From Rapana venosa (Eukaryota; Mollusca; Gastropoda; Neogastropoda; Muricidae): a DNA stretch of 64,000 bases. The first letter of the stretch is position 1; every line of letters starts with the position of its first letter. The stretch is taken from contig CM054167.1 in assembly GCA_028751875.1 (NCBI GenBank), positions 24,887,605 through 24,951,604 on the forward strand, read 5' to 3'. This document shows, piece after piece, positions 56,990 to 64,000 of the stretch. The notes below the pieces were generated by a model, which was not told where the DNA came from, ran no database searches, and was given only the letters and a program-made list of their open reading frames with translations. The position numbers were made by a program, and so were the translations under genes.

Positions 56990-57188
56990 GATCTTTTCAT
57001 GCAGCAAAACTACTGGCTTCTTAAGGTGGGAATACTTTCTCATTTGTTTGCAGTTGCAGACATTGTTGTCATTGGAGACCATAGAAACCGGAAGCGTACT
57101 TGATATCTCATTGGCATTTTCAGTCACTTTGCCTTCAGGGTGGCATGGTTTGTGGCTTTCCTCATGAATTGAGATAGCCTACAGATGG

Positions 57189-57438
57189 TATGGTATGAGT
57201 ACGTAACACGCTCAGAAGGACTTGCAAAGACCATCCTGCAAGGAACAGTCCAGGGGAAGAGAAGACGGGGCAGACAGAGGAGAAAATGGGCCGACGACAT
57301 CCGTGATTGGACAGGGAAGGACTTCAATGTCACCCAGGCACTCGCCCACGACCGCGCTAAGTGGAGCCAGCTTGTCCACCGTTCGTCCACCATGCAGCGC
57401 CCCTACGACCCTGGCGGGTTACGGGACCAGTAACAGTA
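57189..57438 (+). mobile_element. RTE-like LINE 3' end, young copy, 8-bp TSD
   Basis: Codes YVTRSEGLAKTILQGTVQGK, RRRGRQRRKWADDIRDWTG and ending YDPGGLRDQ, then a CAGTAA-repeat tail. By eye it differs from 61270-61517 at about 7 of 240 positions. ACAGATGG occurs at 57181-57188 and 57439-57446 as a likely TSD. 5'-truncated. Confidence 0.8.
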
Positions 57439-57571
57439 ACAGATGGGAAAGAATCTGACTACAGACATCTTGTTTTAGTCATCCAAGGCACTTGCGATTG
57501 CACACAGAGCTCAAGTTCAACTGCTGCTTATCAGTGCCATGCTGTGACGTCCTCTCCGTGCGCACGCTGTG

Positions 57572-57576
57572 TGTGC

Positions 57577-57615
<39 letters not shown>

Positions 57616-57690
57616 TGTGCGCGCGCGTGTGTGTGAGTGTGTGTGTGTGTGTGTTTGAGTGTGTGTGTAAGTGTGTGTGTGTGTGAGTGT
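57572..57690. repeat. (TG)n microsatellite with CG interruptions
   Basis: TG-rich with a GCGCGCG core at about 57620. 57691-58075 shows no further feature except CAA runs near 57815. Confidence 0.9.
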
Positions 57691-58075
57691 TGTTTACACT
57701 ACAAACAACTAGGAATTTAAACATGCCTATGATGTTTAAAAATATTCTAGCACGTCAAAAAGTTCAAAAAAATCGAATTTAACTTTAACAAGAACAACAA
57801 AAAGGATTTATAAAAACAACAACAACAACAAACCAAAACAAACCAACCCAACTCACTGGGTTCTTTTTAATCAAGCCTTTTTGCAATTTCTAACATTTTA
57901 AGATAGTCAAACTGAATGTCTGAGAGAGATAAGGAAGCAAGATCATCATTAGACAACCAAGCCAGCAAATACTGTTTTAACTGATCCAATAGAAGTCACA
58001 TATTTCCACGTACTCTGATCACCACAAATACATAACACTTTTCGACTGAATTTAGTTTTTTGAGGGCATCAAGTT

Positions 58076-58250
58076 GTTGTTGTGCGTTCCCCAGCTTTAC
58101 ACTCTGGGGGTCACCCAGAACGTGCACTCTGACTCACTCATCCCACCTGGGAATCACTGTGAGATAGGAAGCACACCGGATGGAAGTTTGCGTGTATGAC
58201 TATTTTCAAGTACCTCGCCAAATAGGCAGCCATACTCCGACTTCAGGGAT
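58076..58250 (-). mobile_element. SINE-C copy
   Basis: Reverse complement of 43990-44180: (GTT)n, GTGCGTTCCCCAGCTTTACA, CCCACCTGGGAATC and GGCAGCCATACTCCGACTTC. It follows the end of the I/Jockey-like LINE piece. Confidence 0.65.
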
Positions 58251-58289
58251 TTTTTTCTCCTTTAAAAGAAGAGTGCAGGTTGTTATGTT

Positions 58290-58729
58290 AAGAGCTTGTC
58301 ATGGCTGAAGGCAATCTCAACACAACATTTTACCACATAACAACATTTTAGTGTAGGCCTTGGCAATTAGCTGACATCAATAACTGACACAGCTTTTGGC
58401 CTGGGCCAGGGCATCAAACTTGTCAACAGTCTTTGACACAAATTGTCCTTGACAGATAACTTTCTATATTTAGACTGGGATCCATTCCTGTTAAATGGTA
58501 TGTATGGTGATACAGAGTGTCAAACTGGTCCCAGCCTGAAGCCTGCTTGAAAGATAGGCATGATATTAAGTTTTTCACAGTAACGATTTATCGTTTTTAG
58601 AATTATACATTCCATTAATTTTCCTAAGTGTGATGTTAGTGCATTGAGTCTGTAGCTTTTTCTGTCTGCTTTTGGTTTACCGTATTTAAGAACTGGTACA
58701 ATCTGGTAGGTCTCTGTGAGGTCAGATGG
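58290..58729 (-). mobile_element. I/Jockey-like LINE, RT fingers (3' part of split copy)
   Basis: Reads LFPSDLTETYQIVPVLKYGK, SYRLNALTSHLGKLMECIIL and YCEKLNIMPIFQAGFRLG, the start of an RT, on the minus strand. It continues the sequence that stops at WLSEIF near 61575, on the far side of the RTE-like insertion. Decayed after about 58520. Confidence 0.75.
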
Positions 58730-58734
58730 AAAGA

Positions 58735-59605
58735 GCACGGTGAACACCATACTGACGAGGGTCATATGCTCTACTATAGCGGGGAGCAGGACAAGCATAT
58801 CAATGGCGTAGGCATGCTTGTCAACAAGAACATCAAGAACTCGTAATAGGATACTACCCAGTAAACAGCCGGCTTATGGCCATCCGCCTCAGGGCAGCCC
58901 CATTCAATATCACAGTGATTCAAGCCTACGCACCAACAACGGATCACGATGATGAAGTCGTAGAGGAATTCTACAACCAACTACAGGGCATCATCGATAA
59001 GATGAACAAGAAAGACATCTTGATCATCCAGGAGACTGGAACGCCAAGGTGGGCGGAGATGCACTGAAAGACTGGAGCAAATTCTGCGGTCCCTCCTTAA
59101 TGCGATCACCAATGAGCGAGGACTCCGACTACTGGAATTTGCCAGCTACAACGACACGGTGCTCGCAATACCCTTGGAGAACACAAGGCATCCCGACCGC
59201 TGGACATGCATGCACCCAATGGGATCCATCACAAACCAGATTGACTACATCCTGGTGCAGAACCGGTTTCGATCTGGCATCAACAGAGCCAAGACGAGGA
59301 CATTCCCAGGTGCAGACATGGGCAGCGATCATGACCTCGTGCTCCTGAACTTTAGAGTCCGATTGAAGAAGATCAATAAGACAAAGAACACCAGACTCAA
59401 GTTCAACCTGGACAGACTGGACCCCACCATCGCCGAGTCCTTCCAAGCAAGAATAGGAGGGAAATTCGCACCACTGCTGGCACTTGAAGAAGATGCCGAA
59501 ACGATGACCACCAGTTTTAACACAGTGATGACTGAGACAGCAAGCATACTCCTTGGCAAACATCGCCGAAAAAAACACAACCATGGGTCACAGATGAAAT
59601 CTTGA
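58735..59605 (+). pseudogene. APE-type endonuclease domain of the RTE-like LINE, frameshifted
   Basis: In three frames: HINGVGMLVNKN, LMAIRLRAAPFNITVIQAYA, EFYNQLQGIIDKMNKKDIL, then a shifted GDWNAKVGGDA, NAITNERGLRLLEFASYND, GSITNQIDYILVQNRF and GADMGSDHDLVLLNFRV. The DWNAK and GSDHDLV boxes are the catalytic Asp/Asn and Asp-His motifs that nick target DNA. The N-terminal part with the metal-binding Glu is missing through 5' truncation. Confidence 0.85.
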
Positions 59606-60999
59606 ATATGTGTGACAAAAGACGAGACCTGAAGAAGAGCAAGAACACTACAGGAGCAGTTGAGTACAGAGAAGTAAACAAGAAGATCAGGAGAGACATG
59701 AGGAAGACCAAGGAGGAATGGATAGAGAAACAATGTACAGAAATCGAAGAGAGCCTGACAAAGAATAATAGCAGAAGAGCATACCAGATTGTGAAAGAGC
59801 TCACCAAACAGAAACAGGCAAGAGTCAGTAACATCCAGGACAAAGAAGGGAATTGCCTAACAGAAAAGAAGGAAATCGTTGGCAGATGGACGGAATACTG
59901 TTCCGAACTCTACAATCATCAGACGCTAGGCGACCCCAGCGTACTTGCAAGCCAAGCCTCATCGAATAAAGACAACTTCCCAATTCTACGCGAGGAAGTA
60001 GAAGTAGCAATTAGATCGCTGAAGAAAGGAAAATCAGCAGGAATCGACAACATCCCAGCAGAGCTGATCCAACACGGGGGAGAAGCAGTGACAGACATCC
60101 TTACAAGTATCTGCAACAAGATCTGGCAGACCGGAGAGTGGCCTACACCATGGACCCAATCACTTATCATCACTCTCCCCAAGAAAGGAAATCTCCAGCA
60201 GTGCCAAAACTACAGGACAATCAGCCTCATAAGTCATGCCAGTAAAGTCATGCTGAAAGTGATCCTGAACAGGCTGAAACCACATGCAGAAGAGATTATC
60301 GCCGAAGAGCAGGCCGGTTTCCGCCCAAATAGAAGCACAACAGAACAGATATTCAACCTGAGGGTTCTGTGTGAGAAATACAGCCAGCATCAACAAGACA
60401 TCTTCCACGTCTTCATTGATTTTAAGAAGGCCTTCGATAGAGTATGGCATGACGCTCTGTGGGCCACCATGAACAAATTCAACATGGGTAAGAAGCTGAT
60501 CCACACCATCAAGGAACTCTACTCAAAGGCCACCAGTGCAGTACTCGTACAGGGCACGGTAGGGGAATGGTTCCGTACCTCAGTTGGGGTCCGACAGGGA
60601 TGTCTGCTGTCGCCGACACTGTTTAACATTTTCCTCGAACGCATCATGACTGACGCCTTGGAAGACCACACAGGCACAGTCAGCATTGGATGGCAAACAA
60701 TCACCAACCTCAGGTTTGCCGATGACATTGACGGTCTGGCAGGAAATGAAGAGGAATTGGCCAACCTAGTGAAGCAACTGGACGAAATATCCTCACGATA
60801 CGGCATGGAAATCAGCGCCGAGAAAACCAAGCTCATGTCAAACAGTGCCCAGCCAATCACCACCAAGATCACTCTCAGCGGAAAAGAACTGGAGACAGTT
60901 GACCATTTCAAGTACCTTGGAGCCATCATAAGTGAGGAGGGATCGAAGACCGAAATCCTAGCAAGAGCGCACAAACAGCAGCAGCAATGGCAAGACTGA
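59602..60999 (+). pseudogene. RTE-like reverse transcriptase, main open segment
   Basis: 465 open codons in a broken polyprotein. Linker rich in Lys/Arg/Glu, WTEYCSELYNH, PILREEVEVAIRSLKKGK, SAGIDNIPAELIQHGGEAV, NYRTISLISHASKVMLKVIL, EEQAGFRPNRSTTEQIF, FIDFKKAFDRVW (first catalytic Asp), VGVRQGCLLSPTLFNIFLE, NLRFADDIDGLAG (catalytic Asp pair intact), KTKLM and FKYLGAIISEEGS. The Met at its start is not a true initiator, because the frame is entered by a shift from the endonuclease. It copies the LINE RNA at the nicked target. Confidence 0.9.
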
Positions 61000-61517
61000 A
61001 GACCATATGGAGAGACAGAAACATCCCTCTCGGAACCAAGGTAAAGTTACTAAACGCGCTAGTCACCTCAATCATGCTTTACGCATGTGAGGCATGGACA
61101 CTGAACGCAGACCTACAAAGGAGGATCCAAGCAGTAGAAATGAGATGCCTCAGAAGGCTCCTTGGCATCTCATACAAGGACCATGTCACCAACAATGAAG
61201 TCCGCAGAATGATCACTCAACAAGTGCGGGACTATGAAGACCGACTGACCACGGCAAAAAAGAGGAAACTCAGATGGTATGGGCACGTAACACGCTCAGA
61301 AGGACTTGCAAAGACCATCCTGCAAGGAACAGTCCAGGGGAAGAGAAGACGGGGCAGACAGAGGAGAAAGTGGGCCGACGACATCCGTGATTGGACAGGG
61401 GAGGACTTCAGTGTCACCCAGGCACACGCCCACGACCGCGCTAAGTGGAGCCAGCTGGTCCACCGTTCGTCCACCATGCAGCGCCCCTACGACCCTGGCG
61501 GGTTACGGGACCAGTGA
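60987..61517 (+). pseudogene. RTE-like LINE C-terminal segment
   Basis: 176 open codons in the next frame: MARLKTIWRDRNIPLGTKVK, ACEAWTLNADLQRRIQAVEM, LLGISYKDHVTN, the basic WYGHVTRSEGLAKT...GKRRRGRQRRKW, and the end YDPGGLRDQ. The same order is seen in the 12624-13743 copy, where this part is joined in frame to the RT. That supports a one-base shift near 60975 here. Confidence 0.85.
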
Positions 61518-61560
61518 ACAGTGAACAGTGAACAATGATTGACTATTTCCAGAACGATGG

Positions 61561-62940
61561 CAAAAATTTCACTCAGCCAACAGTTTTGAAAAGACTTTTG
61601 TAAAAAGCTTAAGAAGTTATTTGGAAGATGTCTAACCATTTCATTAGATACAGCATCGAGACCAACTGATGATTTCTTTGTGCCGAGAGATGAAAGTGCA
61701 TGTTTTAATTCTTGCAGTGAAAGGTCAGCATTTAGGTAATAGTGATAGTTTGGATTGTTAGCATTTATTTGGGAATTTTCTATGTCTTTACTTTTTTCCC
61801 ATTAGCTGACAAACTTTCTACATCACTATTCCTTGCAAATAATTCTACAAAAATTTCAGCCTTTTCAAAGTTAGAAGGAAACTTATTATCTTCTAATATT
61901 ATGGGATAGGATGGCAAAACTATTCCATTTTTCATTTCCTGAACTTTTTCCAAACTTAAAAAAAATTGTTATGGCCTGAGACATCTGATTTACAAAAAGT
62001 GGACAAAATCTGTCTTTTTGCTTCTCTATTATGTTGCAGTAGGTTTGGGTTTTTTTGTTGTTGGTTTAAAAAAAAAGAAGCTTTTTTCATGTTGACTTTA
62101 TTGTTTTCATTACTTTTGTCTTTCAGGTAGGTTTTAAAAGCCTGTTTTTCATTTTGTCTGGCAACTTCACGAGATTCGTTCCACCATACATTACCTGAAT
62201 ACTTATTAGATTTTACAGGATTGCATTTAGGAACGGACATGTAAGCTGCATACAAAACAGTTTTAACGGAATTGTCATAAGTTCCCTCTATGCTGTCTGT
62301 CAGAAAATCATCAGTGTTGTACGCTGTCAGTATGTCACTTAAATTTGAACCAGTTGGCATTTTTATAGTTGTATTTTTGGAATTCAGTCTTCGGGGTAAT
62401 CTGGGTGGTTTTTCCCCCCAGGCTTCCATCTATACTACTAATAATAACTGGTAAATGATCACTCCCAAGAGTAGCATCGAGCGTTCTCCACTCAGAATTG
62501 ACACTAAGTACAGAAGATATTAACAATAGGTCGATTGCCGTTGCTCTGTGACTTGATATATCTGGTATTCTTGTAAAATTTTCGTTATTTAGCAAGTATA
62601 AAGGAGAATCTGCAATATTATCTAAAACACGATTATGAGTAGTTGTACTCAATTTATCTCAAAACGGAGAGTGGGCATTGAAGTCACCAGCTATGAGCCA
62701 TTTATCGTTCTGGTCCCTTAGGGCAAGTAGCCATTCAGTATTCTGATTGTCAGGGCCTTTAGACAAATACACTGAAGCATTATCTACAGTCAGCTGGTCA
62801 TTAAACTTTACCCTGACTGCACAAGCATTAATATTTTCAGTGTTCTTTGGAAAAGGAGGCAGGATCTCAGTATAGTTAAGTTCTTGAAATTATACTGCAG
62901 TATTTATCTTTCCTTTTTCGTCTTCTGCCTGATGTAAAAA
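61561..62940 (-). mobile_element. I/Jockey-like LINE, endonuclease to RT start (5' part of split copy)
   Basis: From 62940: CAVRVKFNDQ, ASVYLSKGPDNQNTEWLL, WLIAGDFNAHSPF, RVLDNIADSPLYLLNN, HRATAIDLLLISSVLS, TLGSDHLPVIISS (endonuclease Asp-His box), a linker YSGNVWWNESREVARQNEKQ, then SSVGLDAVSNEMVRHLPNNF and QKSFQNCWLSEIF. It breaks at 61560 and resumes at 58729. Frame breaks near 62330 and 61960. Confidence 0.75.
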
Positions 62941-62942
62941 CA

Positions 62943-63222
62943 AAGGTAAAGGAGTCCCATAACCTATAAGGTCGTAGGGGAGCAGGCGTCAGAGACCTCA
63001 CTTCTCTAGGGGCCAGCATATTGAGGGCGGCGCCCATCTCCTCTCCCTGGCTGCTTTACCTTCCCTGACCCTAAAGAGAGCAGGTACCCATTTACAGCTG
63101 GGGGACTGTACTGAAGCCAAGGCGCGCAAACGGTCACCCATCCGAATGGTAACCACGCTCGATGCTGCTTAACCTTGGCTGGGGGGAAGCGAGTGCTCCG
63201 ACCACGGAGCTATCCCATCCTG
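62943..63222 (-). mobile_element. chimeric tRNA/5S-like SINE
   Basis: From 63222: GGATGGGATAGCTCCGTGGT (A-box with one change), 5S-like GTTAAGCAGCATCGAGC, GGATGGGTGACC, body, and a CTTTACC end. It lies at the 5' edge of the I/Jockey-like LINE remnant. No clear TSD. Confidence 0.8.
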
Positions 63223-63299
63223 GAGAAAAAAACGACTCTGTGTGGGAATGAGACAAGAGCGTTGACTGAAAGAAGCATAGCTGGGCTCTGGTGTCCACT

Positions 63300-63378
63300 C
63301 TATAATAATAATAAAAATATATGGAATTTATATAGCGCTGAATCTTGTAAAAAAACAAACAAATCGAAGCGCTTGCAC
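63300..63378 (-). mobile_element. SINE tail II fragment
   Basis: (AAT)n, ATGGAATTTATATAGCGCTG, an A-rich slip, and AAATCGAAGCGCTTG. Confidence 0.65.
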
Positions 63379-63436
63379 TCAATCATTTACAGGCATGCAA
63401 CTCTCCTTAAACATAATGAACAACAGATTTCGAAAC

Positions 63437-63664
63437 CATGCGCGCGCACGTATGCACGCATGCACGCACACACACGCGCGCGCGCACGTACGCACGCATG
63501 CACGCACACACACGCGCGCGCGCACGCACACACACGCACACACACCACACACACACACACACACACAGGCACACACACACACACACACACTCGGAACAAC
63601 ACTTAGAAGGTGAAAGATGCTGTTGAGGGACAGATATTTGGGGGGGGGGGGGGGGGGGGGGGGA
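63437..63664. repeat. CA/CG microsatellite and poly-G run
   Basis: Alternating CA and CG words at 63437-63592, a strong Z-DNA-type sequence, and poly-G at 63640-63663. Confidence 0.9.
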
Positions 63665-64000
63665 AGTCTCAGGTAGGAAATAGTGTGTTTTGAGGCTGGA
63701 TTTGAAGGTATCAAGTGAAGGCTTTTGTCGAAGTGAAAGAGGGAGGTCATTCCAGGTGGATGGACCAGAAACAGAGAAGGAGCGACGGCCTACAGTGGTT
63801 TGTTTGAATCTGGGTGTTCGAAAGCACAAAGTATCTGCGGCTGAACGAAGGGAACGGGATGGAGTGTACAGATGAAGACAGTTACAGAGATAAGGGGGTG
63901 CACCACTCTGATGGTTGATGACTTTTGTTCTGACTGGTGGCAGCACAACCAGATAGTGGATTCAAGATTCAATTCCTTTCACCCCTTTTGGGGTATGGAG
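63665..64000 (-). mobile_element. CR1-like LINE C-terminus, runs off the window
   Basis: Minus-strand reading enters from beyond 64000: LLPPVRTKVINHQSGAP-like, YLCNCLHLYTPSRSLRSAAD, GRRSFSVSGPSTWNDLPLSL and FKSSLKTHYF. The pattern YTPSR-LRS...G-R-FS...WN-LP-S-R...FK-LKTHLF is the common end of CR1-clade ORF2. It resembles the decayed end of the 14401-15480 copy (YECLHLYTP). Confidence 0.75.

Larger units (their letters stand above)
54568..57180 (-). mobile_element. LINE with SGNH-like ORF1 and endonuclease start, heavily nested
   Basis: On the minus strand from about 57180 to 54568: a Ser/Pro/Lys-rich region with a Gln run (56390s), then IIVHCGINDLRDTDPQEVSK (about 56030), which resembles block III of SGNH esterases. 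After a SINE comes KLGTAYNQMKQTLHLNAQGSGILARNIDK-type sequence (55480-55390), which resembles the catalytic D/HLN box. Then KISAAIYIKEGTEYSVKSPP and LCAVRVKFNDQSEEE of an endonuclease N-terminus (54720-54590). The same CAVRVKFNDQ stretch occurs at about 62800, linking this to the split LINE there. Interrupted by elements at 55556-55860 and 56619-56989. Confidence 0.55.
58730..61555 (+). mobile_element. RTE-like LINE (family 1), longest copy, inside another LINE
   Basis: About 2.8 kb. Begins within the endonuclease (WKEHGEHHTDEGHMLYYSGE) and runs through RT to a TGAACAG-repeat tail at about 61516-61537. A 5-bp match, GATGG (58725-58729 and 61556-61560), is a possible TSD. Single-base frameshifts can be placed near 59025, 59093, 59570 and 60975, so it is inactive but recent. 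The host LINE reads correctly across the junction when this element is removed. Confidence 0.85.

Noticed and set aside
59129..59843. Minus-strand frames opposite the RTE-like LINE
   Set aside because: Antisense shadows. The plus strand carries the endonuclease and RT motifs.

Overview
The window looks like intergenic DNA from an animal nuclear genome. A marine mollusc, probably a gastropod, fits best, but that is an inference from repeat types and a lophotrochozoan-style receptor, not from a species-diagnostic gene. There are no bacterial operons, no rRNA or free-standing tRNA genes, and no CRISPR array. One intact host gene stands out: a single-exon rhodopsin-class (class A) GPCR on the minus strand at 45567-46616. 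A second, uncertain host locus may lie on the plus strand at about 23.6-29.6 kb, where a tandem array of exon-like units leads to two phase-compatible terminal exons.

Layout. 1-10.3 kb: microsatellites, minisatellites and a 3.4-kb array of about 90-bp units (6.88-10.28 kb) with a SINE inside it. 10.4-23.2 kb: retrotransposon-rich. A CR1-like LINE (12.0-15.5 kb) is split by an RTE-like LINE that carries a twin-priming-type inversion. Then come a LINE C-terminus (15.7-16.4 kb), two related minisatellites (16.6-17.3 and 22.3-22.9 kb), a duplicated block (11.0-11.9 and 17.2-18.4 kb), and a degraded near full-length RTE-like LINE (18.7-21.8 kb). 23.5-29.6 kb: the exon-like array and possible gene end. 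30-38 kb: SINE copies and short tandem duplications. 38.2-41.8 kb: a LINE with an RNase H domain and several SINEs, including an 846-bp tRNA-headed insertion with a perfect 16-bp target-site duplication (TSD). 42.6-45.4 kb: minisatellites and a 900-bp TG array, followed by the GPCR. 46.8-48.5 kb: an RTE-like remnant split by a chimeric tRNA/5S SINE. 49-57.4 kb: SINEs, LINE fragments and a LINE ORF1 with an SGNH-esterase-like segment. 58.3-62.9 kb: a LINE split by a young RTE-like copy. 63-64 kb: another chimeric SINE, a CA/CG microsatellite and a CR1-like C-terminus that runs off the window.

The elements form a layered record. LINEs supply the reverse transcription machinery. tRNA-derived SINEs with exchangeable heads, a shared core and at least two alternative 3' tails parasitise it. 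Several insertions can be dated relative to one another because TSDs of 8-16 bp are readable at their edges. Coding parts of the LINEs carry frameshifts, so no copy here looks autonomous.
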